This document shows positions 20,850-29,517 of a DNA stretch of 64,000 bases, in pieces. The position numbers were made by a program, and so were the translations under genes. A model generated the notes under the pieces. The model was not told where the DNA came from, ran no database searches, and saw nothing but the letters and a program-made list of their open reading frames with translations. The stretch spans positions 4,747,001 to 4,811,000 of the forward strand of contig CM074758.1 of assembly GCA_037355855.1 (NCBI GenBank). Reading direction: 5' to 3'. The DNA is from Pseudo-nitzschia pungens (lineage: Eukaryota > Bacillariophyta > Bacillariophyceae > Bacillariales > Bacillariaceae). The stretch's first letter is position 1; every line of letters starts with the position of its first letter.

Positions 20850-21190
20850 TTCATGGGGGTCGCGATTCCTGGGCTTTGGGTAATAATTGTGATTTTTGTG
20901 ATGAATTTCTTGAGGGGTGTGATGGGAAATACTTTGGGTCGGGATGAGAAATCAATTTTTGGGAGTGAATTTCTGCAACAGTCTCATAATATATAATGAT
21001 GGTAGGGTCGGTAATAATGAGTCAGATTGAAAAAAAATTTGGGTCGAGTTTGAATTTTATTTTTTTTTCTCGTAATTGAGGTAGTATCTGGGTCGCGATT
21101 GGGGTTGCGAATCGCGAGAGAGCTAGGAATCGAGCTACGTCAAAATGAGCCAGGAATAAATCGCGACCCCCCTAAATAAATTCTTGGGAG
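20850..21190. other. Right subterminal region of the 13.1-kb element
   Basis: GGGTCG-rich repeats (GGGTCGCGATT, TTGGGTCGGGATG, GGGTCGCGATTGGGG) mirror the TCGCGACC repeats at the left end. Non-coding. Confidence 0.6.
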
Positions 21191-21214
21191 GGGTCGCGAA
21201 ACAGTTTTCGGACG
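21191..21214 (-). repeat. Right TIR of the 13.1-kb element
   Basis: 24 bp, exact inverted match to 8139-8162. Followed by TG, the apparent 2-bp TSD. Confidence 0.87.
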
Positions 21215-21308
21215 TGGTGTTACCGCCTTGGCGGTTGCTGTTGCTGTTGCTGTTGTTGTTGTTGGCATCGTTGCCTGATGGCCCATTTTGGGTCTTAGAA
21301 TCGTCCAT
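21215..21308 (-). CDS. Copia-1 gag, N-terminal 31 codons
   Basis: The segment starts at the ATG at 21308 (MDDSKTQNGPSGNDANNNNS) and runs through an Asn/Ser-rich stretch to RQGGNT, where the 13-kb element interrupts it. The 94 bases leave the frame one base into a codon, and 8136 is the second base of a codon, so the two parts join in frame. It lies 125 bp inside the 5' LTR, as expected of a gag start. Confidence 0.82.
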
Positions 21309-21433
21309 CGTGACGATGACACGACCTTGATCGTGCACTACAGCAATATCAATCCCTTGGTCTAAATATGGCTGGCAGCAATCCTAGAATAGAGATGCTG
21401 ACTTTTGAGTGCACTTCGAAAATTATGTTGAAG
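21309..21433 (-). other. Copia-1 5' leader
   Basis: The untranslated leader between the 5' LTR and the gag start. No canonical initiator-tRNA primer-binding site was recognised next to the LTR. Confidence 0.6.
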
Positions 21434-21658
21434 GAACAAGTAATATCATGTAAGTTGACGGACTTGTCCAGTCTCAAGAAGAAAATTAGATAAACTTCAT
21501 AAACTAGATAATTTTCGAAGTGTAAGCATGTGCCTTATTGTGCATCACACTTTGCCTTCTTGTTAACGTTAGTGGTTCCTTTACCACATTACTAATTTTA
21601 ATATTTGTTTCGTATGACGGGCTCCTGACAGACGGTTCGACCCATTTGATTCTCAACA
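21434..21658 (-). repeat. Copia-1 5' LTR
   Basis: 225 bp, identical by eye to 2134-2358. The TSD TACGG follows at 21659-21663. Confidence 0.93.
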
Positions 21659-22326
21659 TACGGAGCCTCGTGGTTGTCGTGGTCGTGCCGCCGCCGGCGT
21701 TTCCATCGTTTAGCCTTTACGAGATGTTTGTGGAGCGTTGAAAGAGTCTTCATATTGGTGGTTGCCATGAACTGATCCCCTTCTTTCAGCACTGCATCCA
21801 ATGATTCCCCAGCACCAACTCGACCCTTCACAAACTCCATTATATATTTGAGTCTTGAGAATTGCTTCTGGTCAGCAGCGTTGTAATGCTTTCGCCATTT
21901 ATTGCGACTCTTCTTCTCAAGCTCTTCAATCCCACCAGGGAAATTGTCGTTGTCTTTGAACTCGCCAAGCCCAAACCACTCGTTCCACATCGACGAAACA
22001 GACGTACGTTCTCGAAACAATGTTTTTCTTTTTTCGACGACGAGGGATCGGTTACCCGCCGCGACGAGGGATCGATTACCTGCTGCGCCATTTGCTGCTG
22101 TTGGTGTTGCTGTTGGTGCTGCGACTTGTTGTATGAGTGGGTGACTAAACACGTCCTGCATAAAATTGATGATCTGATTGGTCCTCGTATCCTGCTGATC
22201 TCTGAATTCAGTAACTGAATGCTCTAAACGTTGAAAGCCTTGTTCATAGTCCCGTGACAAATTACAGATTTCGGAATGAATGTTGTGCAACCGGTCACAA
22301 AATCCTGGAAGAGCAACAACATCCAT
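21659..22326 (-). pseudogene. GCR1_C-domain DNA-binding protein gene, split
   Basis: The ATG at 22326 starts about 220 residues before the Copia-1 LTR breaks the gene. A coiled N-terminal part comes first (LHNIHSEICNLSRDYEQGF). A region resembling the GCR1_C domain follows: SSMWNEWFGLGEF...GGIEELEKKSRNKWRKHYN and FSRLKYIMEFVKGRV. The tail is basic (KAKRWKRRRR). GCR1_C was named from yeast Gcr1 and also occurs in Crypton-type tyrosine-recombinase transposons; no recombinase domain is visible here. Minisatellite abuts the start codon, so the real N-terminus may be lost. The other piece of the gene is at 1945-2133. Confidence 0.6.
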
Positions 22327-22339
22327 ACTCCTTGCTGCT

Positions 22340-22568
22340 TGCTGCTTGCTGTCCCCCCCCTGTATTATCGACGCGTTGCTGCTTGCTGCTGCTTGCTGTC
22401 CCCCTTGTATTATCGACGCGACGCGTTGCTGCTGCTTGTTGTCCCCCTGTATTATCGACGCGTTGCTTGCTGCTTGCTGTCCCCCCTGTATTATCGACGC
22501 GTTGCTGCTTGCTGTCTCCCCCCTGTATTATCGACGCGTTGGTTGCTGCTTGCTGCTTGCTGTCCCCA
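22340..22568 (+). repeat. GC-rich minisatellite array 4
   Basis: Six units with TATTATCGACGCG followed by TTGCTGCTTGCTGTCCCCC. Same orientation as array 1. After it comes TTTATGTGTTTGC, matching TTTATGTGTTTC after array 1, so the two arrays look like copies of one module flanking the GCR1_C-like gene. Confidence 0.85.
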
Positions 22569-22665
22569 ATCAAAATTTATGTGTTTGCTATTTTTGTTGC
22601 TGTTTGCCCCCCCCCCCGGTGGAGTTGTAGTAGAAACAGTGTTTGTTTCTAGAGTGAATAGTTTG

Positions 22666-22808
22666 TGTTGGGCTATTACTTGAGAGCGGGCGAACCAGAA
22701 ATGTTTAGCGCATGGTGGGGTACATACCCATTTTATGTATGTGTTATGAGCACACAACGGGAGTCGGGTGACGTGTCCAGCAAGGCGGCATGCTGACCAC
22801 TCAATCAT
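22666..22808 (+). repeat. Copia-2 5' LTR, first part
   Basis: Begins TGTTGGGCTATTACTTGAGA and matches 37607-37749 with one or two substitutions. It ends in ATCAT, the TSD of the gag-only element. Confidence 0.9.
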
Positions 22809-23115
22809 TGTTACACTCTAAGGTAGAAATACGCGATAGGAGTATTTTAAAGAGGTATGATTAATAAATTGTGTTACAAAGAGAGAATGGTTGAATACTT
22901 TACGAGATGGGAATGATTTCTTGAGTATGGAATGAATGATCGAATATTGTTCGTCGAGTCATTTGAATCTTTGTTTGAATTGTATGTGTATTCTTGTACG
23001 TTGGATATTCAGTATATGTACATGAATATTATATATATGCTTGTATATTGGAGCACATGCGGGATTCAATAATCATTTAGAGCCTCTCGTAGGGTACCTA
23101 CGTCAGCATGTAACA
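22809..23115 (-). repeat. Gag-only element 1, 3' LTR
   Basis: 307 bp; pairs with 25542-25848. Confidence 0.92.
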
Positions 23116-24245
23116 TAGTTCCCCAATGATTAGGTGAAGTTTGCATGTGGTTCGATAGTATAGGTTCGGAGTTGAGTAGTATCGATGGAAAGAGATATGC
23201 TTGTTCGGAGAACCGGTTGAAGATGATATATGCCATTTGGAATATTTCGAAGATATATGGTAATGTAGATTGAAATGGGATTGAAGAAGGTTCTTTGTGA
23301 TACTCAAAAAAATCGAAGATTTGTTTCTTGTTCTTGAGAAGGGTCAAAATGACATGCTAAAAATAGCAAAAAGAGTCGAAGAAAATTCTTTTCCTCCCCC
23401 AACTGTGATGTACCTCTCGGGTTAGTGGAGCTGATTTTGAAAGGCGATTGATTTGAAAGCGATTGCTCTTGTTGCTCTTGGGAGAGGCATAAAAACACCT
23501 CCTGTAATAAGAGTTAGGTAGGTGAAAAGCCAGAGCGTTGAATTGTTGTTATCGGTGTTTAGAGCCGTTGCTGTATCTGCGATTGTATAGTGACGCAGAG
23601 AGGGGACGCATTGTTATATGTTAGTTATCGGGTGAATGGATATGTAAATTCAGGTGCGATTTGCCGGATACTTTGCCAGTCTTTTGTTTGGGTGTATTTG
23701 CAGCAGTATACTGGAGTTTCGAATTCTGTAACTCCAGAGCACCTCTGTGGGTTTTGAATATGGATTTCGTGGGACTGCTCTATTATTTGTGGAGCTCCCT
23801 GTAGAGTATTTGTTTGTCCGGAACAAGGTTGGCCTTGTTATTGCTGCTGTACCCTTTATTTTGTTTGCGTCTGTACCCTTATCGATATCGATATATGATT
23901 CGATTCGATTGTTTGATTCGTTTGGCATAAGCGTCTGTACCCTTGCAATTAGTTCGCGTCCGAACCTTTTGCTGTTATGTGTATTTGCCATTTTTTGAAT
24001 CTTTTATTTTATTTGGTTGATTGTCGTTGCCGTCACATTGGAGCGGACTGGAGCGCTTTGGATTTTAGTTCGAACATTTTGTTTTGGTGCAACAGGGCTC
24101 ATCTCTGTAGGTTCCTTCCCCTCTTTTCTTGGGAGTTCTCCTCCATGCGTCTTCCCAGTCAGCAGGGCTGAGCTGGCATTCAGTTCCAGGGGAGCTGAAG
24201 GCATGGTGCTGGATACTGTGATCCTTTTGTTAAGTGTTCCAGTGG
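23116..24245 (-). other. Non-coding 3' part of gag-only element 1
   Basis: About 1.1 kb with no recognisable protein on either strand. It sits where pol would be in a full element. TTGGGGAACTA next to the 3' LTR, on the coding strand, may be the polypurine tract. Confidence 0.5.
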
Positions 24246-25331
24246 CTATGGTTGCCATGTGAGGCTGCCGTCGGAGTTTCTTTCGACGCGTCCTCCATGT
24301 TGCATGCAATAGGATTCAATTGTTTGCTTCACGTGGGCTTGGAGCGATTCGGTTGAAGCAGTGCTTCCAGTTTCATTGCTAGGAGTCGTAGCAGTGCTGT
24401 TGTTGCTGCTATTGCTCCTTTTGGAATATCTGTTCTTTGGGCATTCGGACCAATCGTGGTCATGTCCTGGAATTCTGCAGGGGTTGTTGTACTTTCTTTT
24501 GCCACCGGATGGCTCCTGCTCTTTCTCTTCTTCGGATTCAGCGTCGCTGTCACTGTCTGAATTAGAGCTGTTGTTGTCAGCGTCCGAATCAGAGCTGTTG
24601 TTATTGCTGTCAATGCTTTTAGCGTCGGAATCTTCATTTGAATGAGCGTCGGACGCTTTTCTTTTTGCTTGACGTTCTAAACAGCTCATATGATCGATGA
24701 TGAATTGTACGGTGGTCTCTTCTTGTATTCCTTGGTGGATGAGACCATAGCTGTTGATCCATTTATCTGGGAAGCTGTGTAGCAGAATTGTTTTCGCTGC
24801 TGTTGCTGAGAGGTCAGGGGCATGGCCTTGGAGTCTTTTAGTGTATTTGAAGAGCTGTTCCATTCGGTCTGCATGATGTTTGCAGGAGACGTTGCTTGGT
24901 TTCTTGCATTCGGAGCTTCGAAGGTAAGTGTGCATGATATCTTTGGCGTCTGCCGCATTGCAGAATTGCTTGATAAAGTCAATGATTGCTTGTTCATATC
25001 CTTCGACGCTTTCTTCATATTGGAATTCATCTGGATCCAGGGGATCCTGTAGCATTTCATTCCACTTGGATTGAGTGTCTGTATTTAGGCATCTGCTGAA
25101 GTGAGTGCTGTAGTCGGTGCTTGGTAATCCTAGGAGCTTTGCGGCGTTCCTGAAGGCTTCTTCAACAAATAGGAATTCCTCGAGTCCTCCTCTGTTGGTG
25201 AATAGAGGGATCTTCATAATGGTGTCTTGGCATCCATTGGTATCGGTAATGGAGAGCTTGGTGAGTTTCGGCTTGCTCCTCTTGAAGGAAGGAGTATAAT
25301 TGATTGGAGGATCTCTGTAAAGTCCTGCCAT
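24246..25331 (-). CDS. Gag-like protein of gag-only element 1
   Basis: 361 residues from ATG 25331 (MAGLYRDPPINYTPSF) to TAG. The capsid-like region has VPLF/IPLFTNRGGLEEFL, SRCLNTDTQSKWNEM, DADRMEQLFKYTKRLQGH-type and ILLHSFPDKWINSYG segments typical of the Ty3/copia gag fold. A long Ser/Asp/Asn-rich linker follows, then the knuckle CRIPGHDHDWSECPKN (CX4HX1HXWXXC pattern). The same knuckle style occurs in Gypsy-2 gag. It presumably packages its own RNA into particles using enzymes from a related autonomous element. A second copy of the gene is at 53726-54739. Confidence 0.85.
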   Translation of the reverse strand: MAGLYRDPPINYTPSFKRSKPKLTKLSITDTNGCQDTIMKIPLFTNRGGLEEFLFVEEAFRNAAKLLGLPSTDYSTHFSRCLNTDTQSKWNEMLQDPLDPDEFQYEESVEGYEQAIIDFIKQFCNAADAKDIMHTYLRSSECKKPSNVSCKHHADRMEQLFKYTKRLQGHAPDLSATAAKTILLHSFPDKWINSYGLIHQGIQEETTVQFIIDHMSCLERQAKRKASDAHSNEDSDAKSIDSNNNSSDSDADNNSSNSDSDSDAESEEEKEQEPSGGKRKYNNPCRIPGHDHDWSECPKNRYSKRSNSSNNSTATTPSNETGSTASTESLQAHVKQTIESYCMQHGGRVERNSDGSLTWQP

Positions 25332-25541
25332 GGTTGTTTCTTCGGCGTTCGATCGATTCGGTGTTCGATCGGTCGTCTCGGAGATTGCGGTTGTTCCGTT
25401 TGATCGATTCTTGTTTCGATTGTAGGATTTTGCTTGTCAGGGTATCGATGTATCCCTGTTGTTTAGGATAAAGGTTGTTTTGGATGATTCAGTACTGAGT
25501 TCCTGTCTGTCTTCTACTTAAAAGATAAACAGTAATTACTG

Positions 25542-25848
25542 TGTTACACTCTAAGGTAGAAATACGCGATAGGAGTATTTTAAAGAGGTATGATTAATAA
25601 ATTGTGTTACAAAGAGAGAATGGTTGAATACTTTACGAGATGGGAATGATTTCTTGAGTATGGAATGAATGATCGAATATTGTTCGTCGAGTCATTTGAA
25701 TCTTTGTTTGAATTGTATGTGTATTCTTGTACGTTGGATATTCAGTATATGTACATGAATATTATATATATGCTTGTATATTGGAGCACATGCGGGATTC
25801 AATAATCATTTAGAGCCTCTCGTAGGGTACCTACATCAGCATGTAACA
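25542..25848 (-). repeat. Gag-only element 1, 5' LTR
   Basis: 307 bp. The adjoining leader (CAGTAATTACTG...AGACAGACAGGAACTCAGTA on the coding strand) is conserved beside the second copy at 53421. Confidence 0.92.
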
Positions 25849-25853
25849 ATCAT

Positions 25854-26000
25854 AACAAGGGGTATGACCAAAGTACACATCAAGAATGTGGGGTGATCAG
25901 GCATAATGCCACTTACCTCATAATTTATTTACTTGTATCTAACCAATAGGATAATCAACATTCTTTAAGGTTTCGTAGTCATTTGCTACTGATTTCAACA
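25854..26000 (+). repeat. Copia-2 5' LTR, second part
   Basis: Continues the LTR from 22808 and ends TGATTTCAACA. Matches 37750-37900 apart from a few substitutions and a 4-bp indel. Confidence 0.9.
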
Positions 26001-26180
26001 TACAAGTAAATAAATTAATGGTGGTTGACGCTGTGATTGCCAACCTCAACCAAGGAACCACCAAAGCAGTTCCATCAACGGCACGTCGAGTTGATACACA
26101 CAGATCCTCCGTACCACTCACAATCATCATCATCACCAAGAGTTGTCGTAGTCGATTGTATCCTCCAACCGGTAACCTAG

Positions 26181-27872
26181 ATGGATCGACTTAACACTCC
26201 AAGCAAAGGGGTGAACACCACGAGCAACACGGGAAGGACCCGAAGCCGTGGAAAGAAAAACAATAGCAGCACCAGCTACCAAACCGAACGAAAGTTCACT
26301 GGCCTAGACCAAGATGAGCTCAAGGGAGTAGTAGTTGACGGATCAAAATCGGGACAGTATGACAAGCTGTTCGAAGCTCTGAAGATAGCCGCAGGAAAGA
26401 AGAACTCAAAGGTAAAGTCAACCCTCATTAACATGAAACAACTAACCGAGAATGACTTCCTGCCGGACACTCCATCAGCTAAGGACTGGACCGTTATCAA
26501 CGATGAAGGCGTAGCGGTGGAGGACCAAGACAAGAAAAGACTTTTAGAACAACTGTGGGTAAAGAAGGGAGAGCGCTCGACAAAAAAGTATGACACTTAC
26601 ATTGAAGACCTCAAAGCAATGTTCTCAACCATCGAAGGACAATTGAGTCCAGGAGTGAGACAACTACTCAAGACCAACGAGAACTGGACAACAATTGAAA
26701 CCGAACAGGACACGCTCAATCTCCTGGTGATGCTCAGAGAATACTGCTACAGGGACAGCGCAACCAAGGTACACCCAATGGTGGATGCGGCCAACAAGTT
26801 ATACAAGTTCTTTTCATGCAAGCAGGATAGTAACAAGGAGGCCACAACCTTTGCTGAAGAGACCAAAGGACGCTTCGATGTACTGAAGTCAGCCGGAATA
26901 ACCATCCGGTCGAAGGAAATGATCAAGTGTGTCCTTAAGAAAGAGTTCCCCGGCAAGACATACACGGATTATGAGGTCATGGGGGAATCGGACAAACTAA
27001 AAGTAGAAACAATCATGGAGGAAATGCTCCTATCCATTGTCATTGTGAACGGAAGCAACAACAAATCTCACCGTAACCTATCTGGGGTGCTTAAGGACAA
27101 CTACAGTCTGGGGAATGATGTGTACCCGGCCACGTTGCCAAAGGCCCTCGAGCTGATGAATCAGTACAAACCAGCACAGGGACTTGGTGGAGCAACCGGG
27201 AGCCCCAACCAGGGTGGACACCGGAACAACACAGGTCACCGGAGAACCGACAAACTCAGGGATGAGGATGGCACAAACGCAACAGCACTTGTTAGGCACG
27301 GCATGACAGATGCGGGCCCAAGCAACGTTAGTGTGTCCGATGCACACCAAATTCTGATGGCAGGCATCGACGATGACAACTTCGATGATGACCTATGCTT
27401 CTTCCAAATGTCTGACTACTGTAACAAGACAGCAACCAACACATGGAGTCACGAACCCGTGATCGAAGAGGTGAGAAACCACGAATCTGTTGCTGACTTT
27501 GACGAAGGACTCACCAATACCGACAATACCGACACCAAAAATTCCAGGAGTGTGGAGGCATTCGCCGAAAAGCCCAGGAGTGAGATACGACTCGCTGAAG
27601 AGCACAGGAGTGGAGGAGGACTCGCCAAAGAGCACAGAAGTGTGGGAGGACTTGCCAAAATGTCTTGGAACGCAAGCGTTAAAAGCGTTGGGCCGGTGGA
27701 AAATAAAGGAACCATCACAGAAGTGCGCGTTAGCAACCAAGTCGAATATGTGTTTTCCCAATCCAACGGAACCATCGACCCATACTGGATCCTGCTCGAT
27801 AGCCAGGCCACCTGCAACTGTATTAGCAATCCGGCGCTGCTGAAGGACATTCGACCACATCCCGAAGGGTGA
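26181..27872 (+). CDS. Copia-2 gag and protease segment
   Basis: The ATG at 26181 opens MDRLNTPSKGVNTT.... The gag region starts at TERKFTGLDQDELKGVVV and is alpha-rich, without a zinc knuckle. A variable linker contains short tandem repeats (RSGGGLAKEHRSVGGLAK). The protease motif is DPYWILLDSQATCNCISN (D-S-Q in place of D-S/T-G, a CoDi trait). The frame is stopped by TGA at 27870-27872 right after the protease motif. The next 475 codons are in the same frame, so this is one point change in the polyprotein. Confidence 0.9.
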   Translation: MDRLNTPSKGVNTTSNTGRTRSRGKKNNSSTSYQTERKFTGLDQDELKGVVVDGSKSGQYDKLFEALKIAAGKKNSKVKSTLINMKQLTENDFLPDTPSAKDWTVINDEGVAVEDQDKKRLLEQLWVKKGERSTKKYDTYIEDLKAMFSTIEGQLSPGVRQLLKTNENWTTIETEQDTLNLLVMLREYCYRDSATKVHPMVDAANKLYKFFSCKQDSNKEATTFAEETKGRFDVLKSAGITIRSKEMIKCVLKKEFPGKTYTDYEVMGESDKLKVETIMEEMLLSIVIVNGSNNKSHRNLSGVLKDNYSLGNDVYPATLPKALELMNQYKPAQGLGGATGSPNQGGHRNNTGHRRTDKLRDEDGTNATALVRHGMTDAGPSNVSVSDAHQILMAGIDDDNFDDDLCFFQMSDYCNKTATNTWSHEPVIEEVRNHESVADFDEGLTNTDNTDTKNSRSVEAFAEKPRSEIRLAEEHRSGGGLAKEHRSVGGLAKMSWNASVKSVGPVENKGTITEVRVSNQVEYVFSQSNGTIDPYWILLDSQATCNCISNPALLKDIRPHPEG

Positions 27873-27899
27873 AAGGTCCGGATCCACTGCAACGCCGGA

Positions 27900-29321
27900 G
27901 TGGTTGTCGTGGACCATGTTGGAAACTTACCTGGCTTTGGAACAGTATGGTACCAACCTAACGGGATGGCAAACATCCTATCTCTCAGCCTTGTGTCTGA
28001 CATGTATCAAATCACTCTAGACACAGCAGTAACGCAATCTTTCTTTGTACACAAGCTAGATGGAACAACACGCCGCTTTGACCGGGCAGTAAGTGGACTC
28101 TACTACTGCAACATACGGGACACCGACGAAACCATACTCGCCATCACCTCAGTGGAGGGACAAAAGAAATTGTATTCGGACCTGGATGTACGCAGAGCCA
28201 CCAAGGCGCGCAAGTTACAAGACACACTAGGGTTTCCAAGCATGAAGGACTTCCTGCGAATCATAGACAACAATTTGCTACTCAGTTGCCCGGTAACCAG
28301 ACGCGATGTGTCCATGGCGGAAGATATCTTTGGACCAAATGCAAACGTAATCAAAGGAAAAGCAGTGAGAACACAACCAAAGCATGTCCGGGAGGACATA
28401 GATCCGGTACCACCAGAGATCTTGTCTCGATATGGCAAGGTTCACCTGGCCATTGATATAGTATTTACCGTGAATGGAATTAAGTTCTTCCGGAGTGTGT
28501 CACGACACTTGTACTTCCGTACGGTCTGCCCGATTGAAGATGCAACACAGTCGACCCTTGAGCAAACAGTTGGCAGCATCCTTGGAATCTACGCCAGCAG
28601 GGGTTTCGCGGTGACAACAGTGTCAGGGGACAACGAGTTCAACTGCATCACAGAATACCTTCTACGGCAAACTCCACCAGTTAGCTTTGATGGAGTAGCA
28701 AGAAATCAGCACGAGCCATTTGTGGAGAGAGACAACCGTACCTGTAAGGAGCGCGTCCGGTGCATGTTTGCATTGGTGCCATTCAGGCGTCTTCCCCGGT
28801 GGGTCACAATAGACATGGTGGCGGGAAGCGTGTTCTGGCTAAACAATTGGTGTAACAGAGTGGGAGTGTCAGCGACAATATCCCTGAGGCAGTTGATGAC
28901 CGGGGTCCGGTTGGACATGAGCAAGCACTGCAGGTTTCAATTCGGGGACTACGTTCTTGCCCACGAAGATACCAGCGACAATACGATGAATCCACGGGCG
29001 AGAGATTGCATTTACCTGCGACCTACCGGTGACCGAAGTGGTGCCATGTACCTGTTCGACCTGAAAACTGGACGCCGAATCCGAAGGAGATCAGCAACAG
29101 GAGCACACATGACAAATACAGTGATCTCGCGCATAGAGACAATCGCCGCGGAGCAAGCGGCGCCAATTGGAGTTACCTTTGGGGATCAGAAAGGGCGCAC
29201 AACCATTCTCGACCTTGACGCCGAGTCCATTGGTTCCGATGATGGGGCCTCCGACCACTCGTTTCATCCTGATGACTCGTCCATCGACACCTATGGGGAT
29301 GCCATACCCCGGGTCTACTAG
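27900..29321 (+). CDS. Copia-2 integrase segment
   Basis: Same frame as the gag-protease segment. It starts VVVVDHVGNLPGFGTVWYQ (end of protease) and continues with RRATKARKLQDTLGF...NCPVTRRDV-type HHCC region. The integrase core is LAIDIVFTVNG, SGDNEFNCITE and the Glu of EPFVERDNRTCKERVR. Then GDYVLAHEDTSDNTMNPRARDCIYLRPTGDRSG leads into the RT linker. The real coding sequence stops at 29299, where the Gypsy LTR begins; the last residues (AIPRVY) are LTR-derived. It resumes at 35123. Confidence 0.9.
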   Translation: MVVVDHVGNLPGFGTVWYQPNGMANILSLSLVSDMYQITLDTAVTQSFFVHKLDGTTRRFDRAVSGLYYCNIRDTDETILAITSVEGQKKLYSDLDVRRATKARKLQDTLGFPSMKDFLRIIDNNLLLSCPVTRRDVSMAEDIFGPNANVIKGKAVRTQPKHVREDIDPVPPEILSRYGKVHLAIDIVFTVNGIKFFRSVSRHLYFRTVCPIEDATQSTLEQTVGSILGIYASRGFAVTTVSGDNEFNCITEYLLRQTPPVSFDGVARNQHEPFVERDNRTCKERVRCMFALVPFRRLPRWVTIDMVAGSVFWLNNWCNRVGVSATISLRQLMTGVRLDMSKHCRFQFGDYVLAHEDTSDNTMNPRARDCIYLRPTGDRSGAMYLFDLKTGRRIRRRSATGAHMTNTVISRIETIAAEQAAPIGVTFGDQKGRTTILDLDAESIGSDDGASDHSFHPDDSSIDTYGDAIPRVY

Positions 29322-29493
29322 TAGTGTTTACGATAGTAGTGATATGCAAATTGTGAGCTCTATCAGTTAGTCTATTGCTATCGGATTGAGAGGCCGTCTC
29401 CTTATTGGCGATACGGACGCTCGCTAATCGTAATTCATCCTTATCCTTAATCCAGTCCCAGTTCCATCCGCGACTGTATTCCGGTGCACGGCA
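29300..29493 (-). repeat. Gypsy-1 3' LTR
   Basis: 194 bp, pairs with 34924-35117. Confidence 0.93.
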
Positions 29494-29517
29494 TGCTCCC
29501 CCATGGTACTGTTACAA

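Larger units (their letters stand above)
8139..21214. mobile_element. 13.1-kb TIR element inserted in Copia-1 gag
   Basis: Perfect 24-bp terminal inverted repeats start CGTCCGAAAACTGTTTCGCG at 8139-8162 and, as the reverse complement, at 21191-21214. The flanking dinucleotide TG (8137-8138 and 21215-21216) is the apparent TSD. Excising the unit with one TG restores the Copia-1 gag frame exactly, which fixes both ends. Both subterminal regions carry repeated GGTCGCGA/TCGCGACC motifs. The inside holds minisatellite, the 8.2-kb four-gene element, a 181-bp satellite and other repeats. No transposase belonging clearly to this outer layer was found, so it is either non-autonomous or mobilised in trans. 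The superfamily is unassigned. Confidence 0.85.
2134..21658 (-). mobile_element. Copia-1: CoDi-like LTR retrotransposon, nested
   Basis: A Ty1/copia element on the minus strand. The 5' LTR is 21434-21658 and the 3' LTR 2134-2358, 225 bp each and identical by eye. The TSD TACGG lies at 2129-2133 and 21659-21663. The domain order is gag, protease, integrase, RT, RNase H, as in copia. Gag is split by the 13-kb TIR element at 8139-21214. The rejoined frame is one polyprotein interrupted by in-frame TGA codons at 7361-7363 and 4793-4795. Identical LTRs imply a recent insertion. The LTR starts TGTTGAGAATC and ends CTTGTTC on the coding strand, so it lacks the usual CA end. Confidence 0.93.
22809..25848 (-). 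mobile_element. Gag-only LTR element 1 (TR-GAG-like)
   Basis: 3040 bp. LTRs of 307 bp lie at 22809-23115 and 25542-25848 (TGTTACACTC...CATGTAACA) and differ by one base (CTACGTCAG against CTACATCAG). The TSD ATCAT lies at 22804-22808 and 25849-25853. The only coding capacity is a gag-like ORF on the minus strand; there is no protease, RT or integrase. It therefore depends on another element's enzymes. The near-identical LTRs mean a recent insertion. Confidence 0.93.
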
